In this document: one piece after another, positions 10,361 to 21,701 of the stretch | Numbering within the stretch: the first letter of the stretch is position 1 | Layout of the letters: each line of letters starts with the position of its first letter | NCBI GenBank assembly: GCA_021234155.1 | Contig: JAJEKV010000058.1 | Location: 3,730,600-3,794,599 of the forward strand | From: Isoetes taiwanensis | Lineage: Eukaryota; Streptophyta; Lycopodiopsida; Isoetales; Isoetaceae | Direction: 5' to 3' | DNA length: 64,000 nt | The notes under the pieces: generated by a model | The model's database searches: none | What the model saw: only the letters and a program-made list of their open reading frames with translations | What the model was told of the DNA's origin: nothing | Position numbers and translations under genes: made by a program

Positions 10361-13300
10361 TCAATTATGTGCAAAAGTGTGAGGAGTGATGAAGGAGGGA
10401 TCCAGAACGTCATCATGTTCATTTATGCCATCCTCATCTCCTTCACTTCTTTCGCTATCACTAAAGGAAGTGCTTGAGTTGTCTTCCTCATCACTATCAA
10501 CAGATGGTGAAGCATTGCCACCACCACTCCCTTCTTCATCCTCTTCCTCGTAATTACAAGCCTTTTTAAGCAAATTGATAGTTCTCTGGCGCAGACGATT
10601 GTCAGATTTCAATTTGAAATCGTAGCATAATATAGTCACATCACTTAAGTTCAGCTCGTCCCTACAACCCACTTTCTTAGACTTCCTCCCCTTTCCTTGA
10701 GTTCTCATTTCTAACTCATACCTACCTTCAAAAGCATTTTCTGAACGTGTGGCCAGCCAATGAATCTTGAGTTTAGTTACTAAGCCTTCCGCCTTTGATC
10801 GTATCAAGAACTTTTGCTATCCAAAAGGCCGACCTTTGTCATCTTTCTCGGTTGGAAGAGCAATCAAAGATACCTTTAGCTATTTACGTGATACTCATTT
10901 TAAGCGTCTTGGTCCGAGGTACATGACTGGGTCCTCTTCTTCCTCTCTGCCGGGTGCTATTGCAAAGATGACTTAGACCTGCCACGGTTTCGGGATTGAT
11001 GGAAGGTATCGGGCCATTGAAATGGTTCTTGCAACTGTCTTAGAGCTAGATGTTCCAAGACATCCTTCTGGTCAAGAAAAAAATTTCTCCACCACATCTG
11101 ATCTTCTTCTGAGAAGTACTTGAAGCCAGAGTAAATGTCATTTTCAATGGCTTTTAAGGATGTCAATGGGGTACTTTTCTTCTGTTTGGACTCCTTAGGA
11201 TTTTTGAGAGGTAGTTGCTCAGCACGCTCTATGAAGCAATGGTCTGGAACAAATTTAAGGAAGTGCAATCCCTCTGGTGGACTCCAATCCTTAGTTGTGG
11301 TGTACTTCTTCCCCTGTAAGAAGCTTTGTCCATCCTTCAAGTAGAACTTAATGTGATATTGAAAGGTAAGATCATTCAACTTGTTCCAGCTAGTTCTCTA
11401 TCTGAACGTTGAGGAAAAACAAACTCTCTAAAGTCAGCAGTCTCTTTAAGAAGCTCGACCACTGGAACAGGAGTGTAAGAATCTTCAATGATTCGAACTA
11501 AAGTAGGAAGACAAAAAGCTTTCTTCCTTCTAAGGCGCACAGAAAATCTGCTGAACATCTGGTCAATCTGATCATGGGTGTGCCCCACAAGTAAAAATCC
11601 GAGCCTTACTTTTCTGAAGATCCTTAGCTCCACTAGCATAGCACAATAAGCAAAGAGTGTTTGATTCTTGTTCTCTCTTGTAGTGTTGTCAAGTTGCAGG
11701 TAGAGCACTGGTGGTAGTTGCTCTTGCTCGCAGAGGACCTTGTTAAGAATTGTAATTGTCAGGTTTGGGTCACCATGCAAGTTTGGATACGTCAAAAATA
11801 CTTTGCACTTTAGACTTCCTTTGAATCCTACAAGGTGGACTTTAACAAAATATTCCTCTGGCACATCTTTTGGAATATTTAGGAAATGGGGTAGAGTTGT
11901 CTTTTTTTGATCCATTCCATCAATTACAATCGACATATATTGCAATGGACGTTCGAGAGCTTTTTTCTGTGCTTGGCCAGCTTTCTTCTCTCTGCTGCTT
12001 GTTGTTCACGATGTCTGGCAAGATTCTGTTGCACAATATCTGTAAAAGAAATTAGGTTAAAATATTCTTTTTATAACAAGTAAGAGGCTGGAGAGCTTGA
12101 GCTTACTTCTTTCGACCTCTGTCTTTGCAGTTTCTCGTTGACTTTTTAACTCTGCACATCTTGAGCAAACAGACGTTCTATGTCTTCTTGGAATTTTTAC
12201 CAGGCCAAATTCACTCTTCCACAATCTAGTGAAGTGTGAGTAAGAGATGTGCTGAAACTGAATGCAAGTCTCTTTGTATTCTTTGAAGACATCCTTTTTT
12301 GTAATATTGTCTGTCAGATGATACATGTTGCTATTAGGCAACTTCTCACATGTCTCTCTAAAATATTTCTCCATCCATGTCACAGCAGCCAGGGCATGCA
12401 TGGTCACAACTCTTCTTGGACCACAATGATCATCAATTGCTGGATTTTTGTCCAGTCTTTTGTGTATTCGAGACATTCTTGTGGACCCTAAACGGTGGAC
12501 AACCATGAATCATTTTTGGCAGACTTGTTCACGGTTAACGTAGTGCAAGAATGTGTTGCAGTCTGGTGTTACATGAGTAGGCATTCTGGTCAGCCAATGT
12601 CATTGAACTGTAGTTGTCTCTAACTGCTCGTAATTTAGCCATGTTAAATCTGTTTGATGCAACCCAATGAGCAGCATTTAGTTCTCAAGAGTCTCCTCAT
12701 TTTGTGTACATCCATAAGGTTTCTTCTTCTTACAGAGGAGCATGCTCTCAAACTCTTTGAAGATTGGCCGGAGAACATGTAATCTCGTTGTTCCTCGTTG
12801 GTGTCTTCATCGTCTGATGAAACTTCTACTCTAGGGGTGACTTCCTCAGTCCTGAGTGGTGTGTTTGTAGAGGAAAACAGGCCACGTGAAGTTGTTCCCG
12901 GAAAAGGCGGTAGCATAGTGTTAAAGGATGGTGATGGCCCATAAGAGGTTGTGGCTGCAGCAGTTCTTGTACCCTCCTAAGAAGGAGTTCTTGCAAACAT
13001 ATCCTTTAGAGCGGACTGGAATTCTGCAAATCCATGTGTCACAACCATTGTATTACAAGGAGTACATGCTGCAGCATCGTCTTCATTTGTAGTGAAGTCC
13101 CGGGGACGTAAATTGTAGTGAATCTCACGCCTTCTTACGGTTCCTTGTGTACTTGCACGAAGGGGGGTGAAACTACAAACGGTGGGGGTAGCTTGTTCTT
13201 GAGCACTCGTTGTGGTGGAGCCTCTGTAGGTCCGGGGGATGGAACAAAGGGTGGTGGCAGCATGCTCCGAACTGGAGGTGATGCTTTGGAAGGAGATGCG

Positions 13301-13488
13301 AGTGCACTGTTTATTGGACTTGGTGACGGTTGGAAGGGTGGTGGTAGTCCGTTACGTCTTTGGACTAGGAGTGTCTTGAAAAGCAACAACGATGTTGTAG
13401 AGGTAGGCGCGTCGGAGAATGCGGGTCTTTCAAGAAAATGCGTTGCTCCCAGCCGTTTCTTCAAACTAGACGAAGCTTGAGACAACAA
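10361..13488 (-). pseudogene. DDE-transposase-like multi-exon gene (possibly DUF7869 family), decayed
   Basis: Order from the 5' end: a proline-rich N-terminus with LPPPFxPSP repeats (13488-13135), HYNLRPR near 13100, a cysteine-containing segment (TKCCSLGC, about 12650), a central domain (12506-12107) ending in a CSRCAELK zinc-binding motif, then after a 67 bp intron the core (12039-11376). The core has three conserved acidic blocks: VIDGMDQKKTTLPHF, LQLDNTTRENKN and GHTHDQIDQMFSRFS. These resemble the D-D-D/E positions of an RNase H-fold transposase and, from memory, an uncharacterised family found in algae, invertebrates and plants. C-terminally come WSPPEGLHFLKF, a segment that reads SAFWIAKVL in another frame, KIHWLATRSENAFEGRYE, and an acidic tail. 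Defects include a stop near 13000, a stop near 12525, and frameshifts near 11390 and 10800. It is divergent from the ParB-methyltransferase gene. Confidence 0.65.
12040..12106 (-). other. Intron in the DDE-like gene
   Basis: On the minus strand the donor GTAAGC follows the exon ending in the TEVER segment, and the acceptor TTCTTTTACAG precedes ATATTGTGCAAC. The 67 bp intron interrupts the frame between the zinc-motif domain and the catalytic-like core. Its presence shows the element is eukaryote-adapted and not bacterial contamination. Confidence 0.7.
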
Positions 13489-13759
13489 AAGGTGCCGGAA
13501 GTTTGTTCACGGGCGGTTCGGTCATCTTGACAACCCCTGAAAATAGTGTAGAGATTTGAGAAACTTTCTAGATTGCAGACCTTTTCTTATTCCCGAATAC
13601 AAGTTCACGTAGTACAAGTGGACGTTGCTGTAACAAATAAGTAAAAGGCAAACTAAAAGCTATTCCGGAATACACTGGACTAGAACAGTAAAGCTAAACG
13701 ATTCCACTTCACATAGAATACTGGAAGCAAGACTAAAGGGATACGCTTAAAAGGAAATA
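13489..13759. promoter_or_regulatory. Shared intergenic region between two divergent element genes
   Basis: These 271 bases separate the presumed start of the minus-strand DDE-like gene (13488) from the presumed start of the plus-strand ParB-methyltransferase gene (ATG at 13760). They hold two copies of the element-specific palindrome: TTATTCCCGAATAC at 13587-13600 and CTATTCCGGAATAC at 13660-13673. A bidirectional promoter with a palindromic protein-binding site is a natural reading but is inference. Confidence 0.45.
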
Positions 13760-14115
13760 ATGGCACCCTCGGCCATGATTCCGGTTTCGAGCTCAAGTCA
13801 AGCGGCGCCAAATACTCGAATATTATATTCAGAGACTGTATTCCGATTCGCATAGAGAAGACATGGACAGGTGAGTAAAAAGTACAACGTACAATCATTT
13901 CTTAGTGTGTTTCTTATTCCGGAATAGGTTTTGGTTTTCTTCTGGAGGCCAAAGTGTATTCCGGAATACAATTTAGGTGGTTTTTTTGTAAAAATATTGC
14001 AAATTTAAGAAAAAGTAGCTTGCTTTTAACACTTCCTAGACGATAAAAAAACCTTTAGAGGGGCTTAAATTTGTGTTGTTTTAGTAAAAAAAGTCCAATT
14101 GTTATTCCAGAATAT
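13587..14115. repeat. Cluster of GTATTCCGGAATAC-type palindromes (group 1)
   Basis: Five good copies lie at 13587-13600, 13660-13673, 13914-13927, 13956-13969 (the perfect form GTATTCCGGAATAC) and 14102-14115. A degenerate one lies inside exon 1 (13838-13850). Two are in the divergent intergenic region and three in the first intron of the plus-strand gene. Confidence 0.75.
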
Positions 14116-15140
14116 GTTTTTGTGTTGTTTTCATCCTCTAAATTTGGGTTTTGTCTTAAATATATTACAGACACGACGGTAGCAAGAAAGCTTCTCGTAA
14201 GCCAATAAAGTTAAAGACAAAGTCACACCCACAGGCAAGTGTACCACCCACAGAAGAACCCATCGTGGTAACTAAAATTTTCGCATTAATGCTGGTTTAT
14301 CACAAGGGGAACGGAGGAAAGTACAAAGACACTTACTTTCCTCCACGCTCAGAACCGCCCTCGAGGAAAGCTCTATACCGACCGACTTTTATTTGCATGG
14401 GATTAATAAGAGCAAGTCGAAGTGGTGGGCGGCCGTGACAACAGGGAAGGCTCTCGTTCAAGACATCCCAAGAATATATTGTTGTGGACCAGGGCTATTT
14501 TAGGCTTGGTAGAGTGACACCTTCAGCTTTGTACAAGTACGTGACGCATTACATAAACAAGCTGAGGTTGTGGGAAATCATAAACAGAGTGCAATCCACA
14601 CAAAGCGAGGATTTTGCACACAGCGCCTCCGAAGATGAGAGAGTGGTGGAGGACAATGCCGGTGATGGCTCCAGTCAGGAAGAAGAGGACGGAAGTCCCA
14701 GTACATCAGAGGAGCATCAAAGATTGAGCGGCTTAAGAGGCAATCAAGGCGGCAAAAGAGCCGAAGAAACGCAAAGTGCAGGAGATTGTAGTACAGGAAA
14801 TTCCTGAGGAGCAGCCAAAGAAGAAGAAGGGAAAGGGCAAGGCACCCGGGGTTGCCATTAAGGAAAAGAAGGTGGACAAGACATCGGAGAGGATGGAAGA
14901 AATAAACCAAAAGAAATATGTGCAAGGTGTGATTTACTTGCCAAGAATCCCATGAGGTTGCCACCAAAAAATGAAGATGGTGAACGCCCTTCGTGTTCTG
15001 AAAATATATGTCAATTCAATTTAAGGAACCCAAGGATAGAATAAGGAGCAATCCCAATGCCCACGTTGCTCCAATTGTCGTTCTTGTTGACAGAACCCAA
15101 TGCATGGACCCCAAGGACTACGACAGGGAAAATGCAGACA
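13760..15140 (+). pseudogene. ParB-like/DNA methyltransferase gene, 5' part (exons 1-2)
   Basis: Exon 1 runs from ATG 13760 (MAPSAMIPVSSSSQAAP) to 13870, followed by donor GTGAGT. The intron 13871-14170 ends TATTACAG, and exon 2 opens with the frame MDRHDGSKKASRKPIK. Further on are WWAAVTTGKALVQDIPRIYC (14430-14490), an acidic serine-rich linker (14600-14800), a lysine-rich stretch KKKKGKGKAPG, and the beginning of the ParB/sulfiredoxin-like domain at 15008-15140: PIVVLVDRTQCMDPKDYD. The frame is then cut by LINE-2 at 15140/15141 and resumes at 21701. Stops near 13850, 14440 and 14960 and several frameshifts show it is dead. Identification rests on the ParB-like half beyond the LINE. Confidence 0.6.
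13871..14170 (+). other. Intron 1 of the ParB-methyltransferase gene
   Basis: Donor CAG/GTGAGT at 13871 and acceptor TATTACAG at 14163-14170 bound a 300 bp AT-rich intron. It carries three copies of the palindrome. The best placed exon frame before and after is not continuous without a shift, consistent with decay of the gene. Confidence 0.55.
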
Positions 15141-15170
15141 GGGACCATAACATCATCTTCAGACAAGCAA

Positions 15171-16706
15171 ATGAAAATCAAGGTTCTAAACAAAGGGGTC
15201 TTCATCAAGGAAGATCGACCTTTAGTTTGCCAGGATAAACCAATTCTGGAAACAAAACAGACTACTGAGATGGCAAAAATAAATAAAGCAAACATTGAGC
15301 ACAACAGGTATATGCTAAAAGGGAAAGGTAAATCCTCAGTTTTGCCCCCAAAAGTTGACTTGCATAAGACTCTTTCAAACATTATGAAGGATTCCAGGCA
15401 ATCTATCAGTCAACAACCATTATCAATCAAAGGATTTGCTGTTACTGAGAGAATCAAAACTACCTCACATGGTTTGAATGGGGTTTCATTACTTAATGAA
15501 AAAGGTACACATCTCAAAGAAAAGGACAAAGAAAAGGGCAAGCAGGTTACAACATCATCAACTGAGATTTCAACTGAGATTTCTCCAGCTCCAGTCAAGG
15601 TTCCACAGCACCAACATACCTTGGTCCACCAAGAAATCGAACTTGCTGAACCTGCTGAAGAGTATGAGGAGCTACTTGATACACTAAAAGTATCAAATTC
15701 ATTTGCCATTCTTGCAGATATGCCAGAAGATCCTGATGCTAATAAAACTGCAGATGAAAATTGTATTGGTCCCACTGAGCTAACCATTGAGCCAACCTCT
15801 CTTCTCTCTCATCCTGAAAACACACCTACAAATACATCCATCACATCCATCACACATCCCATCCAAAACATTACATTACCATTTGAAACTGCACTTGATC
15901 CCCCCCTCTTACATGTTGACCTCTCTGAAACTACTGAATTATCCTTGCCCCCTAGTAAGAATGCAGCCATTTCCCCAATGATAACTCAACAATTGCAGGA
16001 ATTGATGACAGCCATTGAGGTATTGCCAGATCCTTCTAAACAGATGTCAGTGGCCACAAATGATAGGGATGAACAGATCAGAAATATCTCAGACAGTTGG
16101 GAACACAATTTGCTGCATACAGAACATGAGCACACAATAGCAACAGCAGAAGCATGTGATCAGCACCAATCAGAGGAAAAAACAGGAAACAATGCAAACT
16201 CCACCCTACATCATATGAGATCCTCAGAGTCACCATGCTTGGAACAAGCTACTACCAGGCAAGATCTTTCCATTCTAAAAGTTGCAGATAATTTGTTACT
16301 TAACTGCTCTAATGTGGATAATAATATGGATAATGTTGATAATAATGTAATTACCCCCACAAACTTCACTGATTCTTCCTTATCTGAGAATGTAGTCCAT
16401 GAATGTTGCAAATCCAAATTCTGGCAGTGCTCTCACTCTGACATAATAGCTAAAGAAAACAACTTTGCAGAACCTCACTCTGACAAGGAAAATGCCCCTG
16501 ATCTTCATATTCCAAACATTGATAACTTATGGGATGGAGATTTTTATTTGCTTGCTCATCAAAACAGTCCTACTGTTGACCACCCAAAAAATCAATCCTC
16601 CAAAAGAAATAGGAAGAAAAAGGGGAAAAGCATTCTTGGCCAAATCCAAAACACACCTGCAGCCAATACTCGACAAAAAACCAAAAGGGCTAGCAGATTC
16701 CACTAG
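15171..16706 (+). CDS. LINE-2 ORF1, low-complexity gag-like protein
   Basis: An open frame of 511 codons. It begins at the first in-frame methionine after the LINE junction (MKIKVLNKGVFIKEDRP) and stops 34 bases before ORF2. The first residues of the longer open frame (from 15057) belong to the host sequence, not the LINE. Its position says ORF1, that is, an RNA-binding structural protein of the retrotransposon particle. However, the DUF4283 domain and CCHC knuckles typical of plant LINE ORF1 are not visible. The protein is acidic and rich in Thr, Ser and Asn, with a basic C-terminus (KRNRKKKGKSILGQ). The element may therefore be 5'-truncated, leaving only the C-terminal half of ORF1. Confidence 0.55.
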   Translation: MKIKVLNKGVFIKEDRPLVCQDKPILETKQTTEMAKINKANIEHNRYMLKGKGKSSVLPPKVDLHKTLSNIMKDSRQSISQQPLSIKGFAVTERIKTTSHGLNGVSLLNEKGTHLKEKDKEKGKQVTTSSTEISTEISPAPVKVPQHQHTLVHQEIELAEPAEEYEELLDTLKVSNSFAILADMPEDPDANKTADENCIGPTELTIEPTSLLSHPENTPTNTSITSITHPIQNITLPFETALDPPLLHVDLSETTELSLPPSKNAAISPMITQQLQELMTAIEVLPDPSKQMSVATNDRDEQIRNISDSWEHNLLHTEHEHTIATAEACDQHQSEEKTGNNANSTLHHMRSSESPCLEQATTRQDLSILKVADNLLLNCSNVDNNMDNVDNNVITPTNFTDSSLSENVVHECCKSKFWQCSHSDIIAKENNFAEPHSDKENAPDLHIPNIDNLWDGDFYLLAHQNSPTVDHPKNQSSKRNRKKKGKSILGQIQNTPAANTRQKTKRASRFH

Positions 16707-16740
16707 CTATCTCTAATATTGCCTTATCCTTTCTTTCTCC

Positions 16741-19700
16741 ATGAAGATTCTCAGTTGGAATCTCAGGGGTATCAAAGGCCCTTTAAAAAGAAGAAGGGCT
16801 ATCTCCCAGATCAGAAGTTATGATGCAGATATCATTCTTCTTCAGGAGCTTAGACTTCCTAGCTTTGAATGCTCAAATTTAGCAGATTGGATTGGCCCTG
16901 GCTTTTCTTCTACTTGGATTGAGGCCAATGGTACCTCTGGTGGCCTTTGCATTATTTGGAGACATCTTACACATAGCTATGTTCACACTAGCCCTTGCAG
17001 GTCCTGGCAATCTGTCATCTACAAACACAATGATTTTAGCTTTGGAATTATAAACATTTATGCTTCCACTGATTCAAGAATTAGAGCTAACACTTGGCCC
17101 ATGGTTAGCAATTTTATTACATCTCAGGACTGTGACACTTGGATCATGGCAGGGGACTTTAATAACACACCTACTTGGGATATGAAGATGGGTAAAAGCA
17201 TGTTAGGGTGTGCCTTAAAAAGTATCATTTAGGGACTAAAAAGGTACCCAAAAAGGTAGCTAGCTCTGGGTACTGGGTACTTTTGTAATATCTCAATAAA
17301 AGCTACGTTTTAGAATTGTTGTATTTATTTTGGCTTCCAATAACATTACTTTTATCTTAACGTTGAATATTAACATGACAATGACTTTTATTTTGGATTT
17401 TTGAGTTAGTTTTAATGAAAAGAAAATTAAAAAGTACCCAATTCTAAAGTACCTAGTGTATGTACTTTTGCAGGTTCCAAAAGTGGTACACCCTAACATG
17501 CTTTCACCCAGATAGGAAAAAATCTTAACATGTCATCTGAAGAGATTTTACAGTGGGATCAAATGCTTGATATGCATTTCTTTCAGCATATCCCCTCCTC
17601 TACCTCTGCCTACACTTGGTCCAATAAGCAAGATGGAAACAGCAGGGTATATTGTGCTCTGGACAGGTTCTACATAAACAACACTCATAATGATATTTGG
17701 AATAACTGTTTGGTTAGCAGTGATGAGTGCACATCTATATCTGACCACCAGCCTCAATTCTTTACTATCAACTACACTTTATCTGTTAAGAGGAATGGCA
17801 ATACCCCTTTTAAGCTCAATTGCTCCCTTCTTGACTCTGATACTTTCTGCAAAGATTTCATTGCCTTCTATGGAACTCTCCCCCAAGTTAGATCCACAAA
17901 TTCCATGAAATCCTTTTATACCAACATAAAAGACTCCAAGAACTGGATCAAACAGTGGTCGAAGAATTTACATGAAAGCAAGCAAGCAGAGAAAAGTGCC
18001 TATCTTAAAGAAATGAAAGAGGTAAGAATGAAGTTGCAAGAGGACCCCCTTAATGTTGAGCTTCATTGGCAAGAAGGTAATCTAGAAAGGGTTATCAAAA
18101 CAATTGAAGAGATGGAAGCAAAAGGTGCATCCATCAGATGCAAAATCAAGTATCTTTCCAACATGGATCATGGAAATTCCAAGTTCTTCTACAGAGTTGC
18201 CAAATCCAGACTTTTAAAGAGTCAACTAACCACTGTCAAAGATGAAAATGGTACTATCTACTCAGATCAAAAAGAAATTTCCAATTTCTTTTGCTCCAAT
18301 TATGAGAAATTTTTCTCCCAACCAGTAGACAGCTCTGTGCAAATTGTTGAAGCCAAATCTTTTACTGATCTCATTGAAAATAATGGTCTCCATAGTGATC
18401 TGATCATGACCCCCTCTACAGATGCTATCCCTACTGCTGAAGAGATTTTCTCAACCCTCAAGAGTCTTGCCAAAGGCAAAAGCCCTGGCCCTGATGGTCT
18501 TCCACCCGAATTCTACATTAGATTCTGGGATACTATTAAAAATGATTTTATGCACATGATTAAGGGTTTTTGGAATTCCAACCATCTGCATCCTGCTCTT
18601 TCTTCTGGCCTTATCACTTTAATACCTAAAGTTGACAATCCCCAGTCCTTTTCAGACTGGAGACCTATCTCTTTAACAAACTCCACTTATAAGGTTTGTG
18701 CTAAGATTATAGCTAACAGGGTAAAAGCTCATCTTCAAGAGATCATCAGTCAGAATCAATCTGCTTTCCTCCCAAACAGATACATCCTAGATAATTACAT
18801 TGCAGCCATGGAAGGAATGCACTGGAACAATCTAACTAAACAAAATTGTATTTTATTGAAGTTAGATTTTTCAAAAGCCTTCGACACTGTTAGGTGGAAC
18901 TTCTTAGAATTCTCCCTGCAAAAATTGGGCTTTAGTGAAAAAATTATCAAGCTTATTTTGGGATTAAATTCTAGATCCCAATCAACTGTTCTTGTGAATG
19001 GCTCCCCTGGATATTTCTTCCCTCTGGCCCGAGGTGTCAGACAAGGTTGCCCCCTAGCCCCTTATCTCTTTCTCGGGTCAGAATAGATGCTCACTAGAGT
19101 GATTATACATCAACAATCTGTGGGGAGCATAGTTGGTCTGAATCTTCCTGATAATACTTCCAACCTTTCCATTCTGCAATATGCAGATGATTCCTTCAGC
19201 TTTCTCAAGAATGAGTCAGGCATCATTGCCAACTTCTTGAACACAATTCACATCTTTGGAGCACCCGATTCATCTCAACAGAACAAATGCACTATCATTG
19301 AGATTTAGATGTTGATAGTATTGCTGGCATCAAGTGCATCAAATCAACTGAGACAACCAACCTTTTGGGTATGCCATTGTCCCTCAATCCCAGTCTCAAA
19401 GGATTATGGACACCTATTGTCTCCAGAATCAGAAAAAAGCTAGGCAATTATGGCAATTGTCTTTTTCTTTGTGCGTAATCATAATTGCTAATTTCGTTTC
19501 TTGTTTGCCTCTCACATTCACTACTCTTACGCGCCCTTTTAGCTCCAAAATGTATCTATCAACAAATTGAGAGAATTGTTAGAAACTTCATCTGGAAGAA
19601 ACACCATATGGTTAACTGGAATACTATTACCAGAAACAAGAAGCAGGGTGGCATAGGATGCAAAAACTTGGCTCTGCAGGGATATGCTTTGGCTGGAAAA

Positions 19701-20832
19701 TATATTTGGAAATCCCTGTTTTTGCATAATAATCCAGCCACAATTTTTATCAATTACTGGCTTTCATGCAGTCATCCTAAAGGACATCCTTCTATCAGTC
19801 ATGATTTGCCTTCTTCAGCTTTCACAACTCTGAAACCTGCACCAAACATATCTCCTCTTATGAAAGGCATCATCCTGGCCTGGAACAAAGTTCACATCAA
19901 CTTTGAACATTCAAGCACTCAAAATAGCCACTCGAGCACAAGCATTTTTTGGAATCCTAATCTTTCCAGAGATAATAGTACTCCTTTGGCTATTAAGCAT
20001 CCTAAGTTATACAAAAAGTGGACAGACTATGGTATTTCTAAGCTAGGTGATTTATGGGTTCAAACAAGATGAATGTCCTGGACAAATCTGAAAAATAAGA
20101 TTAGAGGCAGCTCATCTGATAAGCTATTGTTTAGATTTATCAGGCAAAAACTTAGCAACATCAATCTCTTTGACAGTCCTGTCACTAATGACTGGTTAAT
20201 TATGGGTAAGCCTCAATATAGTGTTTCCAAAGTCTACACCTGTTTAAATACGCCACACCAGACCTCCAAATCTAAACTTTATTGGGGTCTCACAGATGAT
20301 TATGAAAAAAGGCTTTTTAGAAATATTTGGAACTCATACTTGCCACCAAAGATTTCCTATTTCATTTGGTTAATTGCCAACAAGAGCTTGCCAAACATGG
20401 AATTTATCAAATCCTGTGCATCCCAGCTGCCCTCTTGGTTGCAATAATGTTGAAACTCTAGAACATATCTTTGGCTGTGCTATTCTAAATTCTTTCTGGA
20501 GGTGGTTTGAATTTACTTTCAATATCACTTGTCCTGCTACTTTGCTTGAGTTCCTGATGAATGATGATGCATTTAAGAATTCCTTGTGTTACATTGCTTT
20601 GTGGAATGTATGGAAACATAGAAATAGATGTCAGTATGGTGGAAAGACAATTTCTATATTCTGGATTAAATCTCAAGTTATCTATGACATAGAATTGGTT
20701 GCAACAAGTCAGATACACCAACATAAAGATTTCTTAGATTCTTTGGACAATAAATGGTTAAGCATTGGCAATTTCTTTGGTGCATATAAAATATTTAAGC
20801 TACATTGTCATGAATCTCTTACTGACACTTAA
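16741..20832 (+). pseudogene. LINE-2 ORF2 (endonuclease, reverse transcriptase, zf-RVT), decayed
   Basis: It starts MKILSWNLRGIKGP, the canonical start of plant L1 endonucleases, followed by LLQELRLP, GDFN and, after the MITE, SISDHQPQF; so endonuclease motifs are retained. The reverse transcriptase has GKSPGPDGLPPEFY, RGVRQGCPLAPYLF and the catalytic YADD (QYADDSF, about 19180). Thumb and zinc-finger parts follow at 19485-20072 and 20374-20832 (NVETLEHIFGCAI). Defects are the MITE at 17190-17509, an in-frame TAG at 19084-19086 immediately before MLTRV, and frameshifts near 19308, 19480, 20070 and 20440. A TAG and a few indels suggest a fairly young insertion compared with LINE-1. Confidence 0.9.
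17190..17509. mobile_element. 320 bp MITE with 22 bp terminal inverted repeats
   Basis: The left end GGGTAAAAGCATGTTAGGGT (17190-17209, extending to 17211) matches the reverse complement of the right end (17488-17509) with one mismatch in 22. Direct repeats of AGAT flank it (17186-17189 and 17510-17513). Removing it with one AGAT copy restores the LINE-2 endonuclease frame (WDMK joined to IGKNLNMSSEE), proving the insertion boundaries. The interior is AT-rich without coding capacity. A 4 bp duplication is unusual for common plant DNA transposon superfamilies, so I leave the superfamily open. Confidence 0.9.
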
Positions 20833-21309
20833 TTTGTTACTGGTAGATTACATGAGGAGCCTAAGTAGGGACATTGGCACTTCTGTTGAGCCTGCAGAGT
20901 ACAGAATGTTCCTAGGACAGAGGCTAGTTCATGACATACAGTATACATATGACATGTGGGACGTGTCCTGGGTCGGGGCATCACTGACATTGACATACCA
21001 AATATCCCGGATGATGAACTTGATTGGGCTATGGAATTTTGCAGAAGCACATACCTCATGGTGCAACTATGGTGGTTTATGGAATGTAATAGCAGAAGAA
21101 TGACTGATCAACAGTTTGAGAATTACAGAGAATGCTATTACCACTACAGGGGTTTGGCAGATGCATATGGAACACTAATCATTCTAATGTCCACCACAAA
21201 TGCAGATAGGCTGATTATTGAGTTGAATTGGGGAAATGGCCGCACTCTTATCCTCCAACCTCAGTTCCAAGCTCACTTTGATTATCTCAGCTCTTACCAC
21301 TTCCATTGA
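20833..21309 (+). pseudogene. Extra ORF in the 3' region of LINE-2, unrecognised
   Basis: Downstream of the zinc-finger end of ORF2, two overlapping frames (to about 20960 and then 20956-21309) read like one protein broken by a frameshift: YMRSLSRDIGTSVEPAEYRM, then DDELDWAMEFCRSTYLMVQL, then WGNGRTLILQPQF. It has normal amino-acid composition with Trp, Tyr and Cys, unlike a random frame, and ends 390 bases before the poly-A. I do not recognise it. It could be a third LINE ORF, a captured host exon, or a C-terminal extension of ORF2. Confidence 0.4.
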
Positions 21310-21701
21310 CATCCCTATTCTCTTCCTTTCCTTTGATCTGCACCTCACCTTTTGGACCACATACTGATCTTCATATATTTGCAGTATTTCATTAGCATTT
21401 AATCTATTTTGCAGGAATTCATTTTGGACTGGTCTTTGACTGGTTAAGGCTGATGTTGCTGAACTTTTTCAACAATGTTCTTCTCAGTTGCAGTAAAACA
21501 AACTTACCAGCTACTAATAAGGCTGAGTAATATTTTGGATATTACTATGTGCTTCTCACAGCACTTATCTTATTTTTATTTATCTATTTGCTTTTCTATG
21601 AGTGGCCTACTTATAAAGGCTCACTCAGTATGTTGTACCTTTTTCTATAATTAATGAAAAAAACCCCATTCACTAAAAAAAAAAAAAAAAAAAAAAAAAA
21701 A
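21310..21701 (+). other. LINE-2 3' untranslated region and poly-A tail
   Basis: The stretch is T-rich without an open frame. It carries an AATGAAAAAA polyadenylation-like context at 21652-21663 and ends in an uninterrupted run of about 27 A (21675-21701). The pure tail, without point mutations, is consistent with a recent insertion. Confidence 0.8.

Larger units (their letters stand above)
15141..21700 (+). mobile_element. LINE-2: L1-type LINE inserted in the ParB-like domain
   Basis: A 6.56 kb LINE with a long poly-A tail (21675-21701). Its target duplication AAAATGCAGACA is at 15129-15140 and 21698-21709; because the left part merges with the poly-A tail, at least ATGCAGACA is certain. Removing the LINE restores one continuous ParB-like reading frame (RENAD followed by TYMHYVLGGNHS). 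That confirms both junctions independently. Its proteins are related to those of LINE-1. It contains ORF1, ORF2 (EN-RT-zf-RVT), a further ORF in the 3' region, and a 320 bp MITE within ORF2. Confidence 0.9.

Noticed and set aside
13118-13480. Plus-strand glycine-rich frame
   Set aside because: It is the antisense of the proline-rich N-terminus of the DDE-like gene (LPPPF repeats), which fits the minus-strand gene better.
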